From the NCBI GenBank assembly GCA_900128395.1, contig LT650001.1, forward strand, positions 1-10,651: DNA of 10,651 nt. The letters are read 5' to 3'. Below are positions 1-7,601 of the stretch, in pieces. Source of the stretch: Stramenopiles sp. TOSAG23-2 (taxonomy: Eukaryota; Sar). The notes under the pieces are model-generated. The model was not told the DNA's origin, made no database searches, and worked only from the letters and a program-made list of their open reading frames with translations. The translations under genes were made by a program, and so were the position numbers. Every line of letters begins with the position of its first letter. The first letter of the stretch is position 1.

Positions 1-3000
1 GAAACTCATATTGTTAGTCTCATTAATGAACAATAGTAAATGCTTATTCTCAACCACATCGTAGTTTACAATGTGATAACGTCTACGAATTGGTTTTTCT
101 ATGATTGAAAAGGTTCGTTTGGACTTTGCTTTTTTCATATGCGCTTTGTATTGATTCATTTGATTATCATATGTCTCCAACGTATCAATTAATTCAATAC
201 CATAATAATGGGACGATTGAACTTTTGACAAAAACAATTTGCTTTGCCGTTCTTTTTCTTGATAAAAATTTATGCGTGTTAATGTTACTAACTCGTTCGA
301 TGCGTGAAAGAGAAGTTCTTTTAAATTCATATCTATATAGTCTTTCCTATTTAATGTTTTTGATGGCAAATGCTTATGAAGCAAATGACCTTCTGAGTCA
401 TATAAATCTTGAATATATGCAACATCACAAAACTGGACGGGGCTGTATGGTTGGAAGAAACGAATAATACGGTCTGTATGTTTTGGTTTGTACAGATTAT
501 AATCAAACCAATGATCAATAGTAATTCCATATACCTCAAATATTTCAGCTGGAAAGTAGTTTTTCATCTTGTTTGATTTTGTTTTATTTTTTATCTCTTC
601 TATATTCATATCTACCGCCCAAATCAAGTAATTACTTGCAATAATGCATGGATATTTATTTAAATTTAGCCAATACAATTTGTTCGTACTTAATAAAATC
701 AGGTGTTTTTGTGACTGTTCGCTATAACCGACAATTCTCCCTGCAAATAATGACTTTGGACGTACTCTTGCCGTGTTGTGAGTTTCTGTCCGAGTGTTGC
801 CGTAAAAGTCAAATTCAAAAATAATACGCCTCCCTATTAATGTACGAGCATCGTTTGATTCATCATCATGAATGATTTGTTTCGGGATAAAATGACTTTT
901 CTTTGCAATATTTGTGTTGTTGGAGGTTTGCTTTTGTGCAGCTATTTGCGTGACCGCTGCATTGGAACTTTTTGTTACACTATCATCCGCCTTGTTCATG
1001 TTGTTCACCTCACTTGATACATTGGTAGTAGACGCACTTGTCATCGTTTTGGCGATCGTTGCTGTTGTGGTGGTGGTTGTTGTTGTTGTTGTTGTGACAA
1101 CATTCTCATCGTGCGTAGTGGCCACTGGTGACGATTCATTTAAATCTAATGTTTTCTTATGTTTTTCTTTGCCGTCTTTCTCCGCCTCTTGTTTAACAAC
1201 AATATTTGTTTTTTCCTTTTCAATACTAGGATCAGATTCAATATCCATATCAGAATCTTCATCGTCAGTTTCACTGTCACTACTTTCGCTACTACTTTCA
1301 CTATCACTGCTTTCATCACTACTACTACTACTACCACTACTATCATCACCATCACTAGGGTTGCCTGATGTATCTGGTCTATCTTGGTCATATATATAGA
1401 TTTTTTGAAAGTCGTTAGCATCTGTTGCATTAATATTCTTCAACGTTAATGCAGTAGAAACTTTAATGCACAATGGACAATAAAATGGTTTTGCCATCTC
1501 ATAGCCTTTATGATACAATTTCATAGCTTTTAAACACTTTACATGGCATTGATTGCTACATGTGAAACATTTTATTTTTTTATTAACGTCTGTAATTTTA
1601 TCATCCAGCTTCTCTTTGGTATTAAGTGCATTACCATCAGAATTTATTTTCTCTACCATCGCGGCCGTTGTATCAGTTTCAATGTCAATATCCATACTAT
1701 TATTGTTATTACTATTACTGCCATTAGTTGTTATTATAGGCGATGGAAACGTTGTTTTGGGATCTTCTACATCGGAAATGCTTGTATTTGAATTAATGGT
1801 ATTCATAATTTTATCAGCTTCTTCAGTATAAACGGTATACAAACGTTTCAGTTGAGCAGAACCACTAGTAGTAAAAGGAATTTTCAGACGTTTCCGTACT
1901 GGTTGCCATAACTTGCTATTAACAACTTTTTCAAATCCTCCAAAATGATCAACTGCATCAAATAATTTTTCCGGGTATACAAAAGCACCAGCCACCTTTC
2001 TGATTGTTTTCATATCCTTTTGTATCTTTTTCTTTGCTGTTGTTTTTGAAGATGCTTCGACTCTCTCCTCTACAACAAGATTGCATTCATCGCATAATGG
2101 ACAAAGATGGCTTTTATCTGTCCAGACGTCAACATCTAATTTACTAACATCCGTTAAAAATTTATTTGTTCCTGTATATTTGCAATGGTTACAAAACCAT
2201 AAATCTTCTGGAATCTTCGCCAATGGTGGTTTCAAACAATAAATATGATATTCGCTATCACATCCATCACATAAAAGCATTTGATTATGATTTACGTCCG
2301 TCCCACATTTATAACACCCCCCTCCATTTTTTGGCCGGGGCAATTTTTTCGACAAATGTTGTGGTGGAACAACGCTAGTTTGTTTTACGACTTCTCTCGT
2401 TATGTCTTGGACTTTATTCCTTATCAAATCATCAAGCACAAATTGAGACTTCGTTTCATCGCATTCTTCATCTTCTGATATCTCTGATTCTTCATCGTCA
2501 CTGATATAATTAGGATTGACCGTTGTTTTATGACGCCTTGTATTTAAATGAAGATTATAATTGTATCGTGAAGGGCTTGCAAATTGACATATTTTGCATT
2601 CATATATTTTTTTTGGTAAGATAATTTTTTTGCGTTTAACCTCTTTATTTCTTGCTTTGGTTCCATCTGGAGTAGAATTTGTAGTAGTAGTAGTAGTCGT
2701 TGTGATATTATTACTAGGTTTTGGCTTTTTGATGGCAGCTATTGTTTTTGGTATCTTCGTAACTACCATGGTTTTTGATTTCTTCATAGCTATTACGTTT
2801 TTCTTTGGTTGTTTCATAATAATTACTTTTTTCTTTTGTTGTTTCAAAACAAGTACTTTTTTCTTTTGTTGTTTCATAACAGGTACTTTTTGCTTTGATT
2901 TTTGAATAACCTTTGTTATATTTTCAATCTCTTGAAATTTTTTTGGTATTTTTCTTGTTCGTCTTGGACGATTGCTATTGGACATGGCTATGTCATGATT

Positions 3001-4590
3001 TGTACTCGTCATTGTGGTAGTAGCAGCAGCAGTTGCTGTTGTTGACGTCGTCGTTACCATTGCATCTGTATGCCTAATTGCATTATTATTATTATTATGA
3101 TTATCAGTATTGGCAGTAGAACTACTACTACATTTCTCTGTTTTCATATCGTTTGTTTCCATATCATTTGTCACTTTTGTTAATAATGGAATATTACCAA
3201 CAATATTCAATTCTCTTATGGCATCAGCTACATCATGCGTTGGGTTGTTAATAGCAAAATTCACACAAATTGGACAAGCCCAATTGCCTTTGGGTATGTC
3301 TTTTAATGGCTCTTTTAAACAATATATATGATATTGCGAATCGCAAACATCACATATCAATTGTTTCGAATCATCATCATCAAAACCACAATAACGACAT
3401 CCAACTAAATCAAAGTCATTATTTTCAGAATAATATTGTTGGTTTGCTTTATGCCGTTTTGTTTTCATGTGATTTTTACGCCGACTAACTGTATTGGGAT
3501 GCAATTGTACATTTTTCTTGCATAAATTGCAAAATTGAAGTTGGAATTCACGCGCTGATACACTAGTCATTGACACTACAGAGCTTGATGATGTAGTTGA
3601 CGATATTGGTAAACATGTTTTCAAATTATTTTCCATTGGTTTTGATACTTGTGTATTTGTAGCGTTTTTTTCAATGTTCATCGTAGTAGTAGTGGTAGTA
3701 GTAGTAGTAGCAGTAGTCGTCGTCGTCTGGATAGGTAACGGATGTTGTTTGTTGTTTGTAGTTGTTGTTGGTGGTGGTGGTGGTGATGGTGATGGTGATG
3801 GTGATGGTTTTATTGTTGTTGTTTGTGGTGATGATAGTAGTGCTGCTGTTGTTGTTGTCGATGATGATGATGATGCGGTAGTCATCACTTTATCTGTCAT
3901 TTTCTTGTCATCCTTGTTCATCATAACTATTTTAGATGGTGTGGTTTTGTTATTTTTCTTCTTCTTCTTAACAATTTTCTTCATACCACCATCATTTACG
4001 ATGTTTAATTTTTTATTATTATTTAAGTCACCATGCAATATTGTCTTAACTTTCATAATATGTTCAGTATCATCAGGATGTTTTTTTGCATACACTTGGC
4101 AATAAGTACATACCCAAGTATCAATTGCATCTTTTTTTGGTAATTTGCTTTTCTTTAGACAATATGAATGGAAGGTACTATGACATACTTTACAGTCAAT
4201 AAAACGTGTTTCATCAACATCAAATCCACATACACGACATCCTATCACTTTTTGTTTTATATCTGATTTGATATTGTTTATTTTTGTCGCTTGAATGTGT
4301 TTATCGCGTTTAGAATGTACTATCAATTTTTGTTTGCTAGAAGCACCAGATACAAATTTTAAAGGTTTATCTTTACAATAAAAACATGTTTTATAGATTG
4401 TTGATGATGATGATGATGTAATTGTTGGTGTATCTTTACATATATTCTTGTCATTTTTTTGTATTGTTTTTTTGATTATATTGGTAGTCGTTGTTGTTTT
4501 AGTCTCTTTTCTTTTCTTTTTTGGTTTGAATATGTTTTTGTCCTTGTTATTATTTTTTGATTTCGATTTACTACGAGTACGACGTTTCAT
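1..4590 (-). CDS. Multi-PHD / ARID / Tudor-like chromatin-reader protein, 3' end outside the window
   Basis: A single frame stays open for 1530 codons from the ATG at 4590 to the left edge, with no stop, so the C-terminus is missing. The start is the first ATG after an in-frame TGA at 4644-4642. Domains in order: a KPKKKRK nuclear-localisation-like motif (22-28); C2H2 finger 1 (C69, C72, H92, H98); PHD 1 (C118, C121, C133, C136, H141, C144, C161, C164); finger 2 (C354, C357, H374, H380); PHD 2 (C398 to C442); a Lys-rich 10-residue repeat (about 558-610); finger 3 (C665-x2-C668-x12-H681-x5-H687, U1/matrin type); PHD 3 (C759 to C803, the most canonical); ARID-like segment (868-925) with GGF and W895; a PHD-like second half (1008-1041); an acidic Ser tract (1079-1120); a Tudor-like region (about 1250-1315). 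PHD fingers commonly bind histone H3 tails and ARID binds DNA, so a nuclear chromatin role is inferred. No catalytic domain is visible, but one could lie beyond the edge. Confidence 0.93.
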   Translation of the reverse strand, partial: MKRRTRSKSKSKNNNKDKNIFKPKKKRKETKTTTTTNIIKKTIQKNDKNICKDTPTITSSSSSTIYKTCFYCKDKPLKFVSGASSKQKLIVHSKRDKHIQATKINNIKSDIKQKVIGCRVCGFDVDETRFIDCKVCHSTFHSYCLKKSKLPKKDAIDTWVCTYCQVYAKKHPDDTEHIMKVKTILHGDLNNNKKLNIVNDGGMKKIVKKKKKNNKTTPSKIVMMNKDDKKMTDKVMTTASSSSSTTTTAALLSSPQTTTIKPSPSPSPSPPPPPTTTTNNKQHPLPIQTTTTTATTTTTTTTTMNIEKNATNTQVSKPMENNLKTCLPISSTTSSSSVVSMTSVSAREFQLQFCNLCKKNVQLHPNTVSRRKNHMKTKRHKANQQYYSENNDFDLVGCRYCGFDDDDSKQLICDVCDSQYHIYCLKEPLKDIPKGNWACPICVNFAINNPTHDVADAIRELNIVGNIPLLTKVTNDMETNDMKTEKCSSSSTANTDNHNNNNNAIRHTDAMVTTTSTTATAAATTTMTSTNHDIAMSNSNRPRRTRKIPKKFQEIENITKVIQKSKQKVPVMKQQKKKVLVLKQQKKKVIIMKQPKKNVIAMKKSKTMVVTKIPKTIAAIKKPKPSNNITTTTTTTTNSTPDGTKARNKEVKRKKIILPKKIYECKICQFASPSRYNYNLHLNTRRHKTTVNPNYISDDEESEISEDEECDETKSQFVLDDLIRNKVQDITREVVKQTSVVPPQHLSKKLPRPKNGGGCYKCGTDVNHNQMLLCDGCDSEYHIYCLKPPLAKIPEDLWFCNHCKYTGTNKFLTDVSKLDVDVWTDKSHLCPLCDECNLVVEERVEASSKTTAKKKIQKDMKTIRKVAGAFVYPEKLFDAVDHFGGFEKVVNSKLWQPVRKRLKIPFTTSGSAQLKRLYTVYTEEADKIMNTINSNTSISDVEDPKTTFPSPIITTNGSNSNNNNSMDIDIETDTTAAMVEKINSDGNALNTKEKLDDKITDVNKKIKCFTCSNQCHVKCLKAMKLYHKGYEMAKPFYCPLCIKVSTALTLKNINATDANDFQKIYIYDQDRPDTSGNPSDGDDSSGSSSSSDESSDSESSSESSDSETDDEDSDMDIESDPSIEKEKTNIVVKQEAEKDGKEKHKKTLDLNESSPVATTHDENVVTTTTTTTTTTTATIAKTMTSASTTNVSSEVNNMNKADDSVTKSSNAAVTQIAAQKQTSNNTNIAKKSHFIPKQIIHDDESNDARTLIGRRIIFEFDFYGNTRTETHNTARVRPKSLFAGRIVGYSEQSQKHLILLSTNKLYWLNLNKYPCIIASNYLIWAVDMNIEEIKNKTKSNKMKNYFPAEIFEVYGITIDHWFDYNLYKPKHTDRIIRFFQPYSPVQFCDVAYIQDLYDSEGHLLHKHLPSKTLNRKDYIDMNLKELLFHASNELVTLTRINFYQEKERQSKLFLSKVQSSHYYGIELIDTLETYDNQMNQYKAHMKKAKSKRTFSIIEKPIRRRYHIVNYDVVENKHLLLFINETNNMSF
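1232..1356 (-). repeat. Coding low-complexity acidic Ser/Asp/Glu tract
   Basis: Minus-strand codons AGT, GAT and GAA alternate over residues 1079-1120, giving a patch of Ser, Asp and Glu. A second run, of ACA/ACC (Thr), lies at about 1066-1095. Acidic Ser-rich tracts of this kind are common in nuclear chromatin proteins and are typical casein kinase 2 type substrates; the latter is inference from composition only. Confidence 0.7.
2761..2910 (-). repeat. In-frame 30-bp tandem repeat, about five units, inside the PHD/ARID gene
   Basis: Units at 2791-2820, 2821-2850, 2851-2880 and 2881-2910 align without gaps, and 2761-2790 is a more diverged fifth unit. On the minus strand each unit encodes ten residues of the type KKKVLVLKQQ or KKKVIIMKQP. 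The period is ten codons, so copy-number change keeps the frame. The product is a strongly basic linker between PHD 2 and zinc finger 3, possibly a DNA-contacting or nuclear-targeting stretch. Confidence 0.85.
3676..3870 (-). repeat. Trinucleotide-repeat block coding Thr, Pro-Ser and Ser runs
   Basis: Stretches of ACT/ACA, CCA-TCA and TCA codons on the minus strand encode runs of Thr (with one Ala), a (Pro-Ser)4 segment followed by Pro, and a Ser run, within residues about 240-305. This is a low-complexity disordered linker between PHD 1 and zinc finger 2. Its plus-strand reading gives artefactual Val/Asp/Gly-rich open frames. Confidence 0.8.
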
Positions 4591-4882
4591 AATGATTTGT
4601 GTGTTGATGTTGGATGAGATATATTTAACTTGATGGGAAAATCAATATTATATATATATATATTATATATTAGTATAATTACGCAATATAATGATATACT
4701 GATGTTGATAATTATATAATCTACAACTATATGTATATGATACAACTGATATATAAACAGAAATGAATTCACTGTTTTAAATATAATTTTCACGATAAAT
4801 AAAACCGAACGTATTTATATATTATATACACGAATGATACAGTACAACAATATCTCTCTCTCTCTTCCACTCTTCTATTTGT

Positions 4883-4902
4883 GTCATACATATATGTATG
4901 AC
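4883..4902. promoter_or_regulatory. Perfect 20-bp palindrome, candidate protein-binding site
   Basis: GTCATACATATATGTATGAC reads the same on both strands. It lies about 290 bp upstream of the start of the minus-strand chromatin gene and directly beside a CT-rich tract. Two-fold symmetry suits a dimeric transcription factor, but AT-rich palindromes also arise by chance, so the function is not established. Confidence 0.35.
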
Positions 4903-5335
4903 GACTCTTTCCAATTGAATGGACTATTTCCAAATTGTCCCCTGCACAATAAAATGGCAAATTAAAAAAAATAAAATTATGATTGTGTAAGACCTTGTTG
5001 TAATGATAAACACTTTTATATTATGCAATTATTACGGGAGAGTTATGGTTACGTTTATATATATAAATGACAGAATATTATTCCCCTATACCTGGCATAA
5101 TTTTGCGAAGTGGCGTCCCTCACTTTCAATCAAATTTTGTCTATTTCACTTGATATTTAATAAATATTTCCGATTATTAGTGAACTATTTTAATGCCTTT
5201 AGAATCATTTTAATATAGAAACAAACACAAAATATTACCTAACGTTTTCCTAATATAGAATCAAGATTTCAGCGATTAAAAAGGAGCGATTCTTCAGTGT
5301 GAGAGGTGACAAGTGACAAAATGGAAATACCATTT

Positions 5336-5480
5336 GGTAGTCTAAATTCCACCTTCAAGTATAAATGATGTGTCATTTGATAGAATGATATATTGTTTTG
5401 GTATTCTAAATTCCACCTTCAAGTATACATTATGTGTCATTTGATAGCATGCGATATAGTTTCGGTAGTCTAAATTCCAC
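5336..5480. repeat. 64-bp tandem repeat, 2.3 copies
   Basis: Copies start at 5336, 5400 and 5464, each with GGTAGTCTAAATTCCAC or a one-base variant, giving an exact 64-bp period. The first two are full length and differ at a handful of positions. The third stops after TCTAAATTCCAC at 5480, where the MITE-like repeat begins, so that element or its flank may have cut into the array. Confidence 0.9.
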
Positions 5481-5742
5481 GTAGGATCCTATGTGGGTTC
5501 AAAAACTTGGTCCACAGTATTCACCTGCTACCTGCTACCTGCTATCATCTGCTATAGTGCTATAGTGGTATACTACATAGCATGGTAATGGTATTACTAT
5601 ATTAACGATTTATTTGGTCCACTTCGTACTTATTCTATACTAAATATTATAATATATTCTATCAAACATTTACAATGATATGTCTATCTTATTTGCTTAT
5701 TGTATATATAGCAGGTGAATACTGCGGACCAGGTTTTTGAAC
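5480..5742. mobile_element. MITE-like element, copy 1, with 33-bp terminal inverted repeats
   Basis: The left arm at 5497-5529 (starting GTTCAAAAAC, ending TTCACCTGCT) is matched by the reverse complement of 5710-5742 with two mismatches. The interior is non-coding and AT-rich, about 180 bp. A second copy of the left and central parts lies at 10136-10310, which shows this is a dispersed family. Homology between the copies reaches left of the arm, to about 5480. No clear target-site duplication was found and there is no transposase, so the superfamily is unassigned. It fits a non-autonomous DNA transposon. Confidence 0.75.
5524..5544. repeat. Heptamer repeat CCTGCTA, three units, at the inner edge of the MITE left arm
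   Basis: Units at 5524-5530, 5531-5537 and 5538-5544 are identical. A degraded continuation (TCATCTGCTATAGTGCTATAG) follows. Copy 2 of the element carries a different heptamer array (TCCATCG) near the same place. Confidence 0.85.
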
Positions 5743-5895
5743 GATAATATAACAAAAGTCATGTTTTTTAATAAATAAAACCATTAAAAATGCACATATT
5801 TACATGACATTGATGCATGTAATGCACATGTCAATTACCATCAAACATATGTGTACAAAGTAAATCAGATCGTGCAGTGTCGATTGTATCTATTT

Positions 5896-5925
5896 GGATG
5901 CTATATCATCGGATGCTATATCATC
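5896..5925. repeat. 15-bp tandem duplication
   Basis: GGATGCTATATCATC occurs twice in direct succession with no mismatch, about 110 bp upstream of the start codon of the small two-exon gene. This is likely replication slippage; a regulatory role is possible but unsupported. Confidence 0.85.
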
Positions 5926-6034
5926 GAGAGAGAAAGTGTTACAATTGTTGAATCATTAGTAGTAGTAGTAGTATCGTTGTATTATTATTATATGTAATAT
6001 ATATATATATATTGTAATATTATATAGTATAACT

Positions 6035-6772
6035 ATGGGTGCGGAAGAATCAAAACCAAATGATAATAATTTATTTATATGTTTTGATGGAAAAAATCAA
6101 CCACAAAATAATACAAATAATCATAGATCATCGAGTGTATATAGAAACAAACGTTTTCATGGAATGAAAGATACGTTAAACAATCCAAATAATAAATCAC
6201 CAATATTATGTTTCAACAATCCAACAAGTAATAATAGACGAAGGAGTACATTGACACCAAATCAACGACGGAAAAAATTAGAACAAATAGAATTAGAAAA
6301 TAAAAATAAAATGTTTAATTGTTGTGGTGGTAGCAATAGACAATTATTACATATGAATAATAATGCTGGTAAAAAAATACAACATATCAAAGATCCAAGT
6401 ATTAAATTGACACGAACATATCAAAATGCAGTATGTACACCCATAATACCTCTAACAATTATAACAAGACTATATCTCATAATATATATTATATATATAT
6501 ATACTAACTTTATTCTTTGATTTCATATATATATACATATATATATACTCTTATATATATACATGTCGAATGAACAACAATATTATAAGATTGATGATAT
6601 TTTAGATATGCGTAATGAAGCATATATGAAACCACGTGCAAGTGTCTCATGTAATTGTCGTGGTTTATGTACCTGTCAATTAAAGAAAGCAAGAGCACGT
6701 AGTGATACTGCAAGTGAAGTCATTACTTCCTTTGAATCTAAATATGGCGTAATCGATGCATCAAATGTGTGA
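6035..6772 (+). CDS. Small predicted N-myristoylated Cys/Asn-rich protein, two exons (6035-6430, 6590-6772)
   Basis: Exon 1 encodes 132 residues and exon 2 sixty, joined in phase 0 for a 192-residue product ending at the TGA at 6770-6772. The N-terminus MGAEESKP fits the N-myristoylation consensus (Gly2, Ser6, Lys7), which predicts membrane attachment; Cys16 could be acylated as well. The body is rich in Asn, Arg and Lys (a basic stretch with RRR at 68-70 and RRKK at 78-81), with CC at 96-97 and a CxCxxxCxC cluster (C153, C155, C159, C161) in exon 2 that could bind a metal. No known family was recognised. The start is the first ATG after an AT-rich leader. If the following open stretch is spliced in, the C-terminus would differ. 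Confidence 0.7.
6431..6589 (+). other. Spliceosomal intron of the small two-exon gene
   Basis: This 159-bp AT-rich insert starts with the donor GTATGT, contains the branch-point sequence TACTAAC at 6502-6508, and ends at AAG (6587-6589), the first AG downstream of that branch point. Removing it joins the two coding parts in phase 0, while reading through reaches an in-frame stop at 6518-6520. The 81-nt gap from branch point to acceptor is on the long side. Both signals match the strict yeast-like consensus. Confidence 0.8.
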
Positions 6773-7058
6773 AAGAATGGCCAATCAAAACTATACGAGA
6801 AAATTAATTACAAAAGATGTAATTCTCCAACCATCGTATATATGTCATATCAAAAGGTCAATCGATGAAAGTGTCGGAAAATGGGATATTATACCCGAAG
6901 AGATTGAATCTGGTAAATATGTCGTCGATTTGGATTATTACAGAGAAAACCAATTGATACCACCGTTAAAACGTATCGTAGAGAAGATATGCAAGGATCC
7001 TAGATCGTTATTTATGTTCCCATGTGTAGGGTGTGCAAACCTACCATACGTGTGGTGA
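6756..7058 (+). pseudogene. Open stretch with possible similarity to the C-terminal end of a family B DNA polymerase
   Basis: About 100 codons are open here in a frame different from the preceding exon, beginning just after an in-frame TAA at 6750-6752. The segment VDLDYYRENQLIPPLKRI resembles the motif near the C-terminus of eukaryotic family B polymerases (an Asp, a paired Tyr, ENQL, then PL.RI), which in DNA polymerase delta precedes the Cys-rich metal-binding modules; here only a single CVGC follows before the stop. There is no palm or exonuclease motif in the window, so it cannot be a working polymerase by itself. It may be a relic fragment, or a further exon of the upstream gene by a splice such as 6749-6902, which is in phase but lacks a good branch point. 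The family match is from memory and weak. Confidence 0.3.
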
Positions 7059-7601
7059 GTGCCAGAGTGGTGAGATTGTGAGATTTAGGAAAAAATAAAT
7101 CACGGATAGGTTCGTAACAAAAATCCAATTTTAGGAAAATCGGGAGGTGGGATTTTTCCAACTTCACGCCGAATCTTCGCTTGCGCTTGCCAAGGGGAGA
7201 CGAGACGATTTTATGAGTGTAGGGATCGAGTAGTATTTACCTATCTGGCTATCATAGTATAGCCTTTAGAATATCAGAATATCTGATTTTTTGTAATTTC
7301 CAGTATCTCTCTATCAAATATGCATAAATTAGTATACTAAATTAGTACTTAAATTAAACCCAGTTTTGAATGCACTATCGATCACTTATTATCACTTTAG
7401 TATTACAAAGGTAAAGGTACTTGGTAAAGTGAAAGTGGTAAAGGGTATAGTATATATTATACCGAGTGCCGAGTGTATATAAATATATAATTTAAATTTT
7501 GTTAATTGGGTGATATACTAAACAGATATAGACCCTCATGTATATATCATAATCGATAGAGAGAGAGAAACCAAATCATTATTTATTATTACTATAACAG
7601 T
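7059..7601. other. Intergenic region upstream of the glutamate-receptor-like gene
   Basis: No gene was found in these 543 bp. The left part (about 7130-7215) is clearly richer in G and C than the rest and holds TTCGCTTGCGCTTGCC. The right part is AT-rich, with short GGTAAAG-type direct repeats around 7410-7445 and a candidate TATA box. No tRNA-like cloverleaf was recognised. Confidence 0.6.
7476..7485 (+). promoter_or_regulatory. Candidate TATA box of the glutamate-receptor-like gene
   Basis: TATATAAATA lies about 117 bp upstream of the ATG at 7602. It fits a TATA box by sequence and distance, but the whole region is AT-rich, so this is only a candidate. Both plus-strand genes also have TATAAC a few bases before the ATG. 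Confidence 0.3.

Larger units (their letters stand above)
4591..6034. other. Divergent intergenic region between the chromatin gene and the small two-exon gene
   Basis: No supported gene was found in these 1.4 kb. The genes on both sides point away from it, so it should hold both promoters. Seen: AT-dinucleotide runs near each end (about 4647-4675 and 5996-6012), a CT-rich tract at about 4853-4876, a 20-bp palindrome, a 64-bp tandem repeat, a MITE-like element and a 15-bp duplication, each listed separately. The open frame at 5003-5218 has no recognisable domain and a composition like the surrounding non-coding DNA. Confidence 0.7.

Noticed and set aside
914-1399. Plus-strand open frame with hydrophobic Ser/Leu/Val runs that resemble membrane segments
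   Set aside because: It is antisense to the acidic Ser and Thr tracts of the minus-strand gene. The hydrophobicity is a by-product of reverse-complemented repeat codons.
3674-4105. Plus-strand open frame rich in Val, Gly and Asp
   Set aside because: It is the complement of Thr/Ser/Pro repeat codons in the minus-strand chromatin gene, which has clear domains.
5003-5218. 71-codon plus-strand open frame in the intergenic region
   Set aside because: It has no domain and no compositional contrast with its flanks. An open frame of this length is expected by chance.
6749-6775. Possible 27-nt mini-intron (GTAATC...AAG) joining exon 2 to the polymerase-like stretch
   Set aside because: It does not restore the frame of that stretch and is too short for the intron type seen at 6431-6589.
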